DNA from: Paenibacillus xylanexedens
GTDB lineage: Bacteria; Bacillota; Bacilli; Paenibacillales; Paenibacillaceae
Direction: 5' to 3'
Length of the DNA stretch: 64,000 nucleotides
Assembly (NCBI RefSeq): GCF_001908275.1
Contig: NZ_CP018620.1
Span: 6,989,623-7,053,622, forward strand
Part shown: positions 48,285 to 58,289 of the stretch, piece after piece
How positions within the stretch are numbered: the first letter of the stretch is position 1
Layout: the number at the start of each line of letters is the position of its first letter
Position numbers and translations under genes: made by a program
Notes under the pieces: generated by a model
The model's input: only the letters and a program-made list of their open reading frames with translations
Told to the model about the DNA's origin: nothing
Database searches by the model: none

Positions 48285-49398
48285 TTAATCGGTTTCTACT
48301 TTAATCTGGCTACGCAAATAACCATCGATGAATGCATCGAGGTCGCCGTCCATTACTGCCCCTGTATTTCCAGTCTCTACGCTTGTACGGTGATCCTTTA
48401 CCATACTATAGGGATGGAACACATAGGAGCGAATCTGGCTACCCCATGAAATATCCGACTGATCTCCTCGGATTTCATCCAGCTGTTGTTTTTGCTCTTC
48501 AATTTTACGCTCATACAATTTCGAACGAAGCATCTTCATCGCCCGCTCACGGTTCTTGATCTGTGAACGTTCATTCTGACACGTTACAACTACACCTGTC
48601 GGAAGGTGGGTAATCCGCACGGCTGAGTCGGTGGTATTGATATGCTGTCCACCCGCGCCACTCGCACGGTAGGTATCAATCTTGAGATCCTCTGTGCGGA
48701 TGTCCAATTCAATCGTGTCATCAATCTCCGGTACCACATCACAGGATACGAAGGACGTATGTCTACGGCCCGATGAGTCAAAAGGAGAGATCCGCACCAG
48801 TCGGTGTACACCCTTCTCGGCTTTCAGATAACCATAAGCATTGTGCCCCTTGATCGATAGCGTGACGCTCTTGATCCCCGCCTCATCTCCTGGCAGATAA
48901 TCCAGCACCTCAACCTTGAAGCCACGCTTCTCGGACCAACGTGTGTACATCCGGAGTAACATCTGTCCCCAGTCCTGTGACTCGGTACCACCTGCCCCCG
49001 GATGAAGCTCTAGAATGGCATCCATCTTATCATACGGCTGGTTCAGGAGCAGCTGAAGTTCGAACTCTGCCACCTTGCTCACGATCGCTGTGACGCTTCT
49101 ACCGATCTCTGCAGCGAGGTCTTCGTCGCCTTCCTCGTCAGCCAGTTCTACCATCATCACCGCATCATCATAATCCTGTTGGAGTTTGGTGTATTGATCC
49201 ACAGATCCCTTCACCGCGTTTAGCTCAGCGATTACGGATTGCGCCTTGTCACTATCATCCCAGAAATCCGGGGCAGACATCTTCACTTCGAAGTTGCCGA
49301 TCATCTCTTGCTTCAGATCTAAGTCAAAGAGACCCCCTAAGGTTTGTTAGTTTCTTGCCTATTTCACGCAGGTCATGCTTCACGTTTGGATCGATCAT
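48285..49398 (-). CDS. prfB: Peptide chain release factor 2, with programmed +1 frameshift
   Basis: Releases peptides at UGA and UAA. The gene is read in two frames: 24 codons from ATG 49398 (GAGGAA before it) to an in-frame TGA at 49324-49326, then a +1 shift to the main frame, giving 370 residues. The class mark [12 protein letters not shown] and catalytic GGQ ([16 protein letters not shown]) are present. The secA-prfB order is conserved in Firmicutes. A palindromic element (copy F) lies between secA and prfB. Confidence 0.97.
49320..49340 (-). promoter_or_regulatory. RF2 programmed frameshift site
   Basis: CTTAGGGGGTCTCTTTGAC on the minus strand: an internal Shine-Dalgarno-like AGGGGG followed by slippery CTT and TGA-C, the canonical RF2 autoregulatory +1 shift. 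Low RF2 favours shifting and full-length product. Confidence 0.95.
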
Positions 49399-49641
49399 GT
49401 GCAATTCCTCTTTTCATTAAGATAAGCTCCCCGCATCCAGGGCATTCCTCCAGATCAAGTATCCGATGCGTTACCCTGGTGTTGAGACTACTGTTGTATC
49501 AGTATATCTCTTCCCCGTGATCATGGTCATATTATTATAACTATGCACCATTAATCGGTTTTGCATCCTTCACTTCATCCTATGGAATACCCGGCTGCAA
49601 GGAGCCATTCATGTCATGCTATTTAAGTTGAGCCAGCATTC

Positions 49642-49793
49642 TTTACACCATATCACTCCGATTGCAGTAGCATCTTCCGATCGCTCTTATCCCCAGATTT
49701 TCTTAATTCCCTTACAAAAGGGGGAAATCCGGGGATAAAGGCGAACGCTCCGCTTCTTCAGATTGCTTCTGCACTCTCCGTTATGGTGTAAAA
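49642..49793. repeat. Long palindromic intergenic element, copy F
   Basis: Clearest ends: TTTACACCATA / TATGGTGTAAA. Core arms TTATCCCCAGATTTTC / GGAAATCCGGGGATAA. It lies in the secA-prfB gap, leaving about 45 bases to the secA stop. Confidence 0.9.
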
Positions 49794-49839
49794 TCAAGGT
49801 TCAACTTATTACACTAAAGTGTATATAAAAACCATTGTA

Positions 49840-52344
49840 CTACTCTTGACCGTGGCAGTGTTTGAACTTCTTACCACTACCGCATGGGCATGGATCGTTA
49901 CGTCCGATTTGGTCAGAAACCTTCACTGGACGTTTCTCAGCAGGTTCACCGCTTGTCGAGATCTGACTTTCCTCAACAACCGCTTGACGCTCCTGATTGC
50001 TTTCGATCTGTGCTCTCATCACATAAGTCGCTACTTCTTCTTGGATCGAAGCAATCATCTGATGGAACATCTCGAAGCCTTCGAACTGGTACTCACGCAG
50101 TGGATCTGTACCGCCGTAGGCACGAAGGTGGATACCTTGACGCAATTGATCCATTGCATCAATATGATCCATCCACTTGCTGTCTACTGCACGGAGCACA
50201 ACGACTTTCTCGAACTCACGAACCATCTCTTCGCCAATTCGCTCTTCACGTGCATTGTACTTGTTCTGAACTTTCGTGAACAGGAACTCGATAATCTCTT
50301 CTGCTTCCTTACCCCACAGATCATCTTTAGTTATGGAACCATCGTCCAGCAATTTGCTGTTCATGTAATCAGCAACTTCCTGAAGCTCCCAGTTTTCCGG
50401 GATATCGTCACTACAATGTGCTTCAACGATACGTTCAATGGAAGGTTTGATCATATCCATAACGATCTGTTTGATATTTTCGGACTCCAGTACCTCGCGG
50501 CGCTGTTTATATATAATTTCACGTTGTTGGTTCATTACATCATCATATTGGAGAACGACTTTACGCACGTCAAAGTTGTTACCTTCAACACGCTTCTGCG
50601 CTGATTCTACTGCACGGGTAATCATCCGGCTCTCGATCGGTTGGTCTTCTTCAAAACCAAGGCGCTCCATCATGTTCAATACATTATCTGCACCGAAACG
50701 TCTCATCAATTCATCACCCAGTGACAGGTAGAATTGTGTTGAACCCGGGTCACCTTGACGTCCCGCACGACCACGTAGCTGATTATCAATCCGGCGTGAT
50801 TCGTGACGCTCTGTACCGATGATATGAAGGCCGCCTACTTCAGCTACACCATCACCCAAGATAATATCTGTACCCCGTCCTGCCATATTGGTTGCAATCG
50901 TTACTGCACCCGCTTGACCAGCTCCTGAGATGATCTCTGCTTCTTCCGCGTGGTACTTGGCGTTCAGTACCTGGTGTTTGACACCACGGCGCTTAAGCAT
51001 GTCAGACAGGCGTTCAGAGTTCTCAATGGACACTGTACCTACCAGAATCGGTTGATTCTTACTGTGGCGTGCCACGATCTCTTCTACAACGGCATTAAAC
51101 TTGCCATCGATGCTCTTGTACACGACATCTGCCATGTCATCCCGTTTGTTCGGACGGTTGGTTGGAATTTGCAGTACTTCGAGACCGTAGATTTTTTTAA
51201 ACTCTTCTTCCTCGGTTTTCGCTGTACCCGTCATACCCGCAAGTTTACGGTACATCCGGAAATAGTTCTGGAAGGTAATCGTAGCAAGCGTCATGCTCTC
51301 GTTTTGTACTTCAATGCCTTCTTTGGCTTCAATCGCCTGGTGCAATCCATCACTATAACGACGACCGGACATCAGACGACCTGTAAATTCATCCACGATC
51401 ATAACTTCTTCATCACTCACCACATAATCCACGTCGCGACGCATGATTGCATTTGCTTTCAAGCCCTGTACAATGTGATGGTTGAGAGTTACATTGGCAT
51501 GATCATACAAGTTCTCGATACCAAATGCTTTCTCTGCTTTTGCCACGCCCGCCTCAGTCAACGCTACGGATTTCACCTTAATGTCTACCGTAAAGTCTTC
51601 TTCCGGCACCAAACGTTTCACAAAACGATCTGCTGCATAGTACATATCCGTCGACTTCTGAGCTTGTCCAGAGATAATGAGTGGAGTACGCGCCTCATCG
51701 ACCAAGATGGAGTCTACTTCATCAATGATACAGAAGAACAATGGACGTTGTACCATTTGCTCTTTGTAAAGCACCATGTTGTCACGCAGATAGTCAAAAC
51801 CAAACTCATTGTTCGTTCCGTACGTAATATCACATGCATATGCATGTTGTTTCAACGCATGGTCCATACCGCTGAGGTTAACCCCTACCGACATGCCCAT
51901 GAACTCATAGATTTGTCCCATTTCCTGGCTATCCCGTTGTGCCAAGTAGTCATTGACCGTGACCACGTGAACACCTTTGGACATCAACGCGTTCAGATAT
52001 ACCGGAAGTGTTCCTACCAGCGTTTTACCTTCACCCGTTTTCATCTCGGAAATACGGCCTTCATGCAGAGCGATACCGCCCAGCATCTGTACATCGTAGT
52101 GGCGTTTGCCCAGTACACGGCGTGAAGCCTCACGTACGGTTGCAAATGCCTCTGGAAGAAGCTCATCTGTTGTTTCTCCCTTTTCAATACGAGCACGGTA
52201 TTCGTCCGTTTTACCTTTCAGTTGTTCATCAGACAACGCCTGAAATTGTGGTTCCAGTTTATTGATCACATCGACCGTCTTCATCAGACGTTTAACATCA
52301 CGTTCATTCATGTCGCCGAAGATCTTTTTGACAAGTCCTAGCAT
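49840..52344 (-). CDS. secA: SecA, preprotein translocase ATPase
   Basis: Motor of the Sec pathway. 834 residues. Walker [10 protein letters not shown] (about 100-108), [19 protein letters not shown] (about 206-224), [28 protein letters not shown] and helical scaffold/wing regions are present. The C-terminus ends in a zinc-binding SEC-C motif ([17 protein letters not shown]). ATG at 52344 with AAAGGGG is chosen; the reading frame extends to 52443 but those codons cross a structured leader. Followed by prfB. Confidence 0.98.
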   Translation of the reverse strand: MLGLVKKIFGDMNERDVKRLMKTVDVINKLEPQFQALSDEQLKGKTDEYRARIEKGETTDELLPEAFATVREASRRVLGKRHYDVQMLGGIALHEGRISEMKTGEGKTLVGTLPVYLNALMSKGVHVVTVNDYLAQRDSQEMGQIYEFMGMSVGVNLSGMDHALKQHAYACDITYGTNNEFGFDYLRDNMVLYKEQMVQRPLFFCIIDEVDSILVDEARTPLIISGQAQKSTDMYYAADRFVKRLVPEEDFTVDIKVKSVALTEAGVAKAEKAFGIENLYDHANVTLNHHIVQGLKANAIMRRDVDYVVSDEEVMIVDEFTGRLMSGRRYSDGLHQAIEAKEGIEVQNESMTLATITFQNYFRMYRKLAGMTGTAKTEEEEFKKIYGLEVLQIPTNRPNKRDDMADVVYKSIDGKFNAVVEEIVARHSKNQPILVGTVSIENSERLSDMLKRRGVKHQVLNAKYHAEEAEIISGAGQAGAVTIATNMAGRGTDIILGDGVAEVGGLHIIGTERHESRRIDNQLRGRAGRQGDPGSTQFYLSLGDELMRRFGADNVLNMMERLGFEEDQPIESRMITRAVESAQKRVEGNNFDVRKVVLQYDDVMNQQREIIYKQRREVLESENIKQIVMDMIKPSIERIVEAHCSDDIPENWELQEVADYMNSKLLDDGSITKDDLWGKEAEEIIEFLFTKVQNKYNAREERIGEEMVREFEKVVVLRAVDSKWMDHIDAMDQLRQGIHLRAYGGTDPLREYQFEGFEMFHQMIASIQEEVATYVMRAQIESNQERQAVVEESQISTSGEPAEKRPVKVSDQIGRNDPCPCGSGKKFKHCHGQE

Positions 52345-52374
52345 GGTATACCCCTTTCGTGCAAAACAGAATAG

Positions 52375-52434
52375 ACCCCCTGTTGCCGCCACGCGACACC
52401 ATCGGATGGATTTTGCATCCACTTGCCCGGGGGT
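52375..52434 (-). promoter_or_regulatory. Structured secA leader
   Basis: ACCCCC (on the minus strand) pairs with GGGGGT 48 bases later, enclosing an inner GGATG...CATCC hairpin, about 30 bases upstream of the secA ATG. Possible RNA structure; no riboswitch class recognised with confidence. Confidence 0.35.
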
Positions 52435-52465
52435 GACAAACAATATGATTTGAGCTTAATGATGG

Positions 52466-52619
52466 TTACACTTCGTCAACTCAGTTGCCAGAATGTCCTT
52501 TCGATCGCTGTTATCCCCTGATTTCTTTTAAACTCTCTTCTCAGAGGGGGAAATCCGGGGATAAAGGCGAACGCTTCGCTTCTACAGATCATTTCCGCCC
52601 TCTTCGTCATCCGTGTAAA
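52466..52619. repeat. Long palindromic intergenic element, copy G
   Basis: Ends TTACAC / GTGTAA. Core arms TTATCCCCTGATTTC / GAAATCCGGGGATAA; the TTTT-to-TTTC change is matched by AAAA-to-GAAA. It lies upstream of secA. Confidence 0.88.
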
Positions 52620-53200
52620 AATCAAATTCAAATCATATGCTAATAAGTAATATGATGAATCAACTCCAGGCTTGCCAAGGGTTCCTCATGAAGCTGATTC
52701 GGTATTCAAACGGATTCGGTTATTAAAAATCTAGCCGAAGCCCGAGCCTTGCGAATCATGTTCATGGTGCTGTGCCTGTCATTGATTGTGATTAGCGATC
52801 ATTCGTTGACAATTCCTCATCAGGACAATGATTCTCTTTGCATAAATTGTAACAGTTTGTAAGAGCCGCCGCAACACGCCACGGCACACTTCTTTGAACT
52901 TATGAGACATATCAAATGGAGTTTAAGTGCAAAAAATCATAGTCGTTAGCGGAAGCGTTCGATTATCATGTTTCGTTTTGCAGGATAGACAGCCCTGTCA
53001 ACGAATTTTGATGGTAAATTTGGATGAAAATCTCATATCCAGTTCTCGAATATAGTCGTACGAATATTTTCGTAAACATCCGAATCTGGTGATAAACTTG
53101 TACCAATTATGATTATTCTTACTATCTATTAGACGCAGCAGCATAGGGAATAGTTTCACCATTTTATTTCCAAAGGTGATTTCCCAGCTCCTCTACGCAC
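52620..53200. other. Gene-free stretch between hpf and secA
   Basis: About 580 bases without a convincing gene, terminator or recognised RNA. Only very short reading frames occur. A TTGACA at 52806 lacks a matching -10. The secA promoter must lie in or near here, but I could not place it. Confidence 0.4.
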
Positions 53201-53235
53201 AAAAGAGCCCCATCCCCTAAAGGATGGAAGCTCTT
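53201..53235 (-). terminator. hpf terminator
   Basis: AGAGCTTCCATCC / GGATGGGGCTCT stem followed by TTTTG on the minus strand, 90 bases past the hpf stop. Confidence 0.8.
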
Positions 53236-53326
53236 GTTAAGTCTAATCCAGGAAACTGCAGTCCCTGTCTTCATTATTATAAGATATTCATACGCATGTC
53301 CGTTCCGGTGATCCTGTACGTTAAGA

Positions 53327-53890
53327 TTAACCTTGTTCGATCAATCCGTACTTACCATCGTTCCGTTTGTAAACTACGCTAACTTCTTCACTGTCAATGT
53401 TGGAGAATACGAAGAAATTGTGACCAACCATGTTCATTTGGAGGATGGCCTCTTCCACGTCCATTGGTTTCAACATAAAGCGTTTCGTACGTACGACTTC
53501 AAAATCATCGTCATCCGTGTCCGCATCCAGTTCAGCTGTAGCTACAGTACCTGTTGGATCTTCAACGAAGAGTGTTTTCAGGCTGCCTTCCTGGCGGAAC
53601 TTACGGTTAATTTTTGTTTTGTGTTTGCGGATCTGACGTTCCAGCTTGTCCACCACGGAGTCAATGGATGCGTACATATCGTCGCTCTCATCCTCGGCGC
53701 GGAGCACAATGCCTTTCAAAGGGATCGTCACCTCTACCGTATGCAAACCTCTCGTCGTGCTCAATGTAACAGCACCGTCAGAGTTAAGGGGTGCATCGAA
53801 ATACTTCTCGAGTCTACTCAACTTTTTGTCGACATAATCCTTCAAAGCATCAGTAACCTCGATTTGTTGACCTCGAATACTTAAATTCAT
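53327..53890 (-). CDS. hpf: Long-form ribosome hibernation promoting factor
   Basis: A 187-residue protein that dimerises 70S ribosomes into 100S. The N-terminal HPF/RaiA fold (about 1-100; MNLSIRGQQIEVTDALKDYV) and C-terminal dimerisation domain (about 125-185; RTKRFMLKPMDVEEAILQMNMVGHNFFVF) make it the long type. ATG at 53890 with GGAGGAG six bases upstream. Its place before secA matches Bacillus yvyD/hpf. Confidence 0.96.
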   Translation of the reverse strand: MNLSIRGQQIEVTDALKDYVDKKLSRLEKYFDAPLNSDGAVTLSTTRGLHTVEVTIPLKGIVLRAEDESDDMYASIDSVVDKLERQIRKHKTKINRKFRQEGSLKTLFVEDPTGTVATAELDADTDDDDFEVVRTKRFMLKPMDVEEAILQMNMVGHNFFVFSNIDSEEVSVVYKRNDGKYGLIEQG

Positions 53891-54215
53891 AGGGCACTCC
53901 TCCTTTTTCCTTTGCCACTTCATTATAACACGAATGTAAGCGCCATGTAAAAACTCCAGGTGACCGAATAATGACATCTGTTCAAGCCACATCTGCCAAC
54001 GTAGGCATAACGCCATATTTCGCGATATTTCATCATATTCATCCATAATCGAATATTTACTTGGTATGAATTATTAGGCGCTTGATGATGTAATTAACCT
54101 TTTTTTAGCTTACTCAATCTAATATGTAAAATGAACTTCAATCTATCTCTTGAATCAATTAAATTCACTAGAATAATGTGTCTAAGACGATCCTCAAATC
54201 TCGAATCTATTGAAA

Positions 54216-54246
54216 CAAAAAAAGACCCCGGAAAGTACCGGAGTCT
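54216..54246 (-). terminator. Cold-shock gene terminator
   Basis: AGACTCCGG / CCGGGGTCT stem followed by seven T on the minus strand. Confidence 0.85.
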
Positions 54247-54311
54247 GATGCTAGCGATAATTCAATTTGGTAACCATCTAACCATATATGTAGGTCGGAT
54301 TGTCCGGATGA

Positions 54312-54509
54312 TTATAATTTGATTACGTTAGCTGCTTGCGGTCCACGCGCGCCTTCGACGATGTCGAATTCTACGGATTGACCTTCTTCCAAAGTTTTGA
54401 ATCCTTCGGATTGAATTGCGGAGAAATGTACGAATACGTCGCCGCCGTCTTCAGTCTCAATGAAACCGTAACCTTTTTCTGCGTTGAACCATTTTACTTT
54501 ACCTTGCAT
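54312..54509 (-). CDS. Cold-shock protein, CspA family
   Basis: A 65-residue single-OB-fold protein that binds single-stranded RNA/DNA. RNP1 KGYGFIE and RNP2 VFVHF are intact. The start is MQGKVKWFN; the upstream bases hold a short leader that could be temperature-responsive, as in other csp genes, but no specific structure was identified. The symbol is left blank because several csp paralogues usually exist. Confidence 0.96.
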   Translation of the reverse strand: MQGKVKWFNAEKGYGFIETEDGGDVFVHFSAIQSEGFKTLEEGQSVEFDIVEGARGPQAANVIKL

Positions 54510-54877
54510 GCACTAACATTCCCTTCGTCATCAAATGAAGTGAAGCTTTCGGCCTTAACCTCTGCCCACAATTCAGATAATACCATCCAAAGTTATCCAT
54601 TGTCAATTGGAAAAGTAAATGTTTTCTTGGAATTTTTTGTAGATTAATTGGGGATTGTGTTGAAAGGTAGGATAACTTGAATATATCAGGTAATTGGCGG
54701 GTTGGTAAGTCTATTTCCAGCTATCTATTATTGATCATTAATAGATTTCGTTAACACATCTCCTTAGCTACCAATTGCAAAAAGTAGGATTTGATGGTGA
54801 AGGATTAAATTGCATGTTAAAATTTAGAATATACTCATCAACAATCATAATTCATTTAACAAGGGGAGATCAAAGTA
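54510..54877. other. Divergent intergenic region between csp and an orphan gene
   Basis: A/T-rich, no gene seen. It should contain the csp promoter and leader on one side and that of the plus-strand orphan on the other. Confidence 0.4.
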
Positions 54878-56032
54878 ATGATTCACTTACTACTACGGAA
54901 ACAAAAATGGGGGGCTATGACCCTACTATTTATTCTTTTTTCCGGCCTATTCGTAATAGCCACATCCGATCATGCAGATGCTCAGGAGAATAAAATATCT
55001 GCAGAAGAACTACAAAAAAACAGTCGCTTATCCTTCACACTTCGCGATGCATACCAAACGCAATATACAGTCTATATTTTTGCTCAAGATGAAAAAAAAT
55101 CAACTCTAAAGGAGGAAGATTTCTGGACCAATAACAAAACCGGTGACATTACATATACAGGCACTTATCGCGCAGCTTTGTTGAAAAAAGGAGACTCTTA
55201 CGGTACAGTACAATCCGCGGACCTTGATCTTCATTCTATTACCTTACCTCAAACCTGGCATTACACCATTAAGAGCAAGGATACGGGTACACCCGATATG
55301 CTACTCATCACAGAGTGGGGATCGTCCAACTTCAATCTGGCTAAATCATTCATCATACGTTCAGGCATATTGCAACCCTTAAAATTCGTAGATAACAACG
55401 GTAAAAAGTTAAATGATTTTGATTTCTACCCTGCTGGCAGAGATGACGGCATACGTATGTTATCTGGTTCCCGAGTACAATTCAAGTTCTATAATAACAC
55501 TGTATTTAAATATGAGATAGAAACCTTCAAACTCAATATTAGTAAATTGGAGTTGCGTTTAAGTGACACTCGCTATGTTAATTTTAATCAACCTAACTGG
55601 CCTAATTCAGGAATCGGAGATCGTGCCTATCTCGAAAATCTGAAGACATCTGCAATGAAAGGAACCCTGCTGAATCAGCCCAATATCAAGCTGGGCATGA
55701 CCCACAAATCTCTGCTTAATACATTAAAAAAAGCTAAACTCAGAGAGAACGGCGAATGGGGAGCATATTACGTTTATTCGCAATACGCGATCGGTTTTAA
55801 TTCTTACTTACATGAACTGAACAATGATTCAAAAGTCAAAGTCTTCAACCTGTTCTCAGAGCAACGTAATCTCTATCCCGAAATGGTTAAGTTATGGTTA
55901 GGTAAACCTCAGAAAGAATATTTAAATGAAGCAGAAGGCGGATATGACATGATCTATAAATATGGTTCCCGCACACTATCCTTTCATTATCTCGAAGAAG
56001 ATGAACAAATTCATCTGATTTCCATCTACTAG
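54878..56032 (+). CDS. Exported orphan protein, unknown function
   Basis: A 384-residue protein with a signal peptide or anchor (about 12-30, AMTLLFILFSGLFVIATS). Residues about 40-250 form a mainly beta-rich region. A C-terminal part (about 262-384; IKLGMTHKSLLNTLKKAKLRENG...LWLGKPQKEY) faintly recalls DUF4309/YjgB-type modules, but I do not claim it. GGGGAG precedes ATG. Codon and base use is more A/T-rich than the fli and secA genes beside it. It is not in the usual fliT-hpf neighbourhood, so it may be a recent insertion. Confidence 0.65.
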   Translation: MIHLLLRKQKWGAMTLLFILFSGLFVIATSDHADAQENKISAEELQKNSRLSFTLRDAYQTQYTVYIFAQDEKKSTLKEEDFWTNNKTGDITYTGTYRAALLKKGDSYGTVQSADLDLHSITLPQTWHYTIKSKDTGTPDMLLITEWGSSNFNLAKSFIIRSGILQPLKFVDNNGKKLNDFDFYPAGRDDGIRMLSGSRVQFKFYNNTVFKYEIETFKLNISKLELRLSDTRYVNFNQPNWPNSGIGDRAYLENLKTSAMKGTLLNQPNIKLGMTHKSLLNTLKKAKLRENGEWGAYYVYSQYAIGFNSYLHELNNDSKVKVFNLFSEQRNLYPEMVKLWLGKPQKEYLNEAEGGYDMIYKYGSRTLSFHYLEEDEQIHLISIY

Positions 56033-56169
56033 TTAAAGCCGGGCAGCGTTGGATTACAAACTCAATCAAACTTCACGAATTCTAAGTTGTAGGAAACTGA
56101 TTGTAGATGCCGATATAGAGTCAGTGAAATCTAACGCTAATAACATGTAACTTTACTACAGCAAAAATT

Positions 56170-56209
56170 AATAAAAGCTCATCGTAAAAATTTACGATGA
56201 GCTTTTATT
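56170..56209. terminator. Bidirectional terminator between the two orphans
   Basis: Perfect 19-base stem AATAAAAGCTCATCGTAAA / TTTACGATGAGCTTTTATT; it separates convergent genes. Confidence 0.9.
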
Positions 56210-56258
56210 ATTTGAGTCAACTTTTCCAATATTCAAATCCAATTTGAAACATCTTAAA

Positions 56259-57380
56259 TTATTTATAATAGACAACAGAGGGGAATGTCTCTATCCCCTT
56301 GGCATACCAATAGTTCAAGCTACTCGCGAAATCAATAACCTTTTTCTTATCCAAGTCATAAACCAAGAGGTCCGGATCACCAAGCATATCAATTTCATCA
56401 AGTCTGCGAGGAGTTGTTCTGCCTTGAACATCTTCAAAAGTACTCCAGCTGGAAGTAGGTACCCCAGAAACGAAATTAGAACGGAATGAGGTAAATAAAG
56501 TTCCTTTATCTAGAGTTATGAAAACAGCATTATCAGACTGCGCATATTGAGATGTATACTTAAGTGGAATTGTGACGCTTTTAATCCGTACATCATCAAT
56601 ATCATGATTTATGGACGAATGAGCTCCACCGCTTGTAAAGGTATATTCCCTTGCCCATGTGAGATGAGCATTGATATTGCTCACAGCCGAGGTATTCCCA
56701 ATCTTTTCACCATTTACAGTAATATCCCCATTAGGATACTCCATCACTGCCGAGATTAGGTTTTCAGAGTACGAAGTAAGCTTCGCCGTATTGGCAGGAT
56801 TACTCGGATCAGGAACCACAGAAGGATTCGCCATATTGGCATGGATGCTGTACGAGTCCCCCACACTGCCTGTAGACGTAACTCGGAGGCCCCAGTCACC
56901 TGCAGCTAAATCCGTTGCAAATCTGATCTCGCCTGCCTTGCCCCAAAATGGTGTTGGAGTTGCAGTTCCTGTATTCCAATCAATTGAATACAAATCAACT
57001 CTGTAATTAGCATTAGTAGATCTTAACTGTGTCAGGATTGTGCGATCAGTTGGCACACTAAAAAACCAAAAATCTGCTGGGTCAGCTGCAGTCAAACTGT
57101 CACTAAAACTTATTCGATCGCCCGTCACGTTAAAATTGGACAGAATAGAAATCTCAGGACGATCAACCTCAATCTTTTTACCTCTAGCAAACCCCTTAGT
57201 TGAAAAACTTCCTTCAGGAAGTTCTAGCTTGGAGACATTGTTAGGCAGTTCAAACTGGACAGGCTTCGGACTCCCATCATTGGTTTCAGCAGATTCTGCC
57301 CATGCTGTTCCACTCCATGATCCGCTTATTAATGTGAAGCCTAGTAAACATTTAGAAACTACAAATAATACTTTTTTCAT
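56259..57380 (-). CDS. Secreted orphan protein, possibly with a pre-peptidase C-like domain
   Basis: A 373-residue secreted protein: signal peptide (MKKVLFVVSKCLLGFTLISG, then a TAWAES cleavage region), then a beta-rich stretch of about 95-190 (DRISFSDSLTAADPADFWFF...GDWGLRVTSTG) that resembles bacterial pre-peptidase C-terminal domains, and a C-terminal unit (about 235-373) with no recognised fold. ATG at 57380 is chosen since AAAGGAG lies upstream; an ATG nine codons earlier lacks a site. Single gene in an A/T-rich stretch. Function unknown. Confidence 0.7.
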   Translation of the reverse strand: MKKVLFVVSKCLLGFTLISGSWSGTAWAESAETNDGSPKPVQFELPNNVSKLELPEGSFSTKGFARGKKIEVDRPEISILSNFNVTGDRISFSDSLTAADPADFWFFSVPTDRTILTQLRSTNANYRVDLYSIDWNTGTATPTPFWGKAGEIRFATDLAAGDWGLRVTSTGSVGDSYSIHANMANPSVVPDPSNPANTAKLTSYSENLISAVMEYPNGDITVNGEKIGNTSAVSNINAHLTWAREYTFTSGGAHSSINHDIDDVRIKSVTIPLKYTSQYAQSDNAVFITLDKGTLFTSFRSNFVSGVPTSSWSTFEDVQGRTTPRRLDEIDMLGDPDLLVYDLDKKKVIDFASSLNYWYAKGIETFPSVVYYK

Positions 57381-57465
57381 AGTAATTCTCCTTTTATGTA
57401 TTTTCATAACAATTATACATTCGACAAAATCAGATACATTCCCTTCTTTTTATTACAAATAAAAG

Positions 57466-57517
57466 AAAACCTGTATGCATTGACCGACTAATTAAGTCAA
57501 GCAATGCATACAGGTTT
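57466..57517. terminator. Terminator after fliT
   Basis: AACCTGTATGCATTG / CAATGCATACAGGTT stem, 15 pairs, with an inner GACTtaATTAGTC-type loop. It ends the flaG-fliD-fliS-fliT unit. Confidence 0.85.
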
Positions 57518-57527
57518 AGTAAAATAA

Positions 57528-57869
57528 TCATTTCTTTTTGTCCATCAAAAAACTATCTGGCGTATAACCTGACTCATAAGCATTTCGCTGTGTTTTGGCT
57601 TGTCCTCGTTTATGCAACCAGTCCTGAGCTTCTAATCGCAGAACATTCATACGTGCTACAATTTCGTTGTCGTTGCCCAAGAGCTGTTCGATCTCTATCT
57701 TCTCAGTTACACTTGCGGGCTGGAGAGAAAACTGCTCCACAAGTCCATTAATAATCACTTGGCGCTCTTCAACAAAAGCTTCGAGTTGCTCATACTCAGC
57801 TTCATATAACACGTCCATGATATTACTTGTCAGTTGCTGTAACTGAGTCAGATATGACGATTTATCCAT
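57528..57869 (-). CDS. fliT: FliT-like flagellar chaperone
   Basis: A small helical protein of 113 residues, likely the FliD-export chaperone by position (fliD-fliS-fliT). Its helices are rich in Leu, Glu and Gln; the sequence itself is weakly conserved. ATG 57869 overlaps the fliS stop by 8 bases, showing coupling; the longer frame to 57941 lies within fliS. Confidence 0.8.
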   Translation of the reverse strand: MDKSSYLTQLQQLTSNIMDVLYEAEYEQLEAFVEERQVIINGLVEQFSLQPASVTEKIEIEQLLGNDNEIVARMNVLRLEAQDWLHKRGQAKTQRNAYESGYTPDSFLMDKKK

Positions 57870-58272
57870 GAGCACTTTCAGTAGTGACAGGTGGCGCTTC
57901 CTGACCTGCAGCAATCTTAGAAGCTTGTAGCCACGTTTCACGAAGATCCGTTAAATATCCTACTGCTTCTTCAGCTTTGGTCACATCTTTGCGAATGTTT
58001 GCCTCCACAAGAAGATAATTCGTGTATTCATATAATGAATGCAGACTCTTGGAAATATCATATGAACGGTCCAAGGTGCTCATCAATTCACTAATGATGG
58101 TCTGAGCTTTCCCTAAATTCAGACTTGTCTTCTCATTATCCTTCTGGGTCAACCCATCAATAGCTGTCTTTACAAAACGAATTGCTCCATCATACAACAT
58201 AATGACCAATTGCGCCGGATTTGAAGTCTGAACTGAGGATTGACGGTATTTATCATAAGGAGATGTAATCAA
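57862..58272 (-). CDS. fliS: FliS flagellin export chaperone
   Basis: Binds the C-terminus of flagellin and prevents early polymerisation; in Bacillus it also cooperates with FliW in flagellin control. 136 residues. The family start ITSPYDKYRQSSVQTSNPAQLVIMLYDGAIRF is intact. TTG at 58272 is preferred; AAAGGGTG lies about six bases before it, while the GTG at 58281 is part of that site. Confidence 0.92.
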   Translation of the reverse strand: MITSPYDKYRQSSVQTSNPAQLVIMLYDGAIRFVKTAIDGLTQKDNEKTSLNLGKAQTIISELMSTLDRSYDISKSLHSLYEYTNYLLVEANIRKDVTKAEEAVGYLTDLRETWLQASKIAAGQEAPPVTTESAHG

Positions 58273-58289
58273 AAGTCTCACCCTTTATA

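Noticed and set aside
52375..52434. Cyclic-di-GMP riboswitch in the secA leader
   Set aside because: A short GGGCAAG...GCAAAATCC resemblance is present, but the order and junctions do not fit the aptamer.
52344..52443. Longer SecA N-terminus
   Set aside because: The extra 33 codons cross a structured leader and add an atypical Cys/Arg-rich segment; the site AAAGGGG fits the ATG at 52344.
56109..56116. Sigma-D-type -10 (GCCGATAT) after an orphan gene
   Set aside because: No TAAA at 14-16 bases upstream and no gene follows it on that strand.
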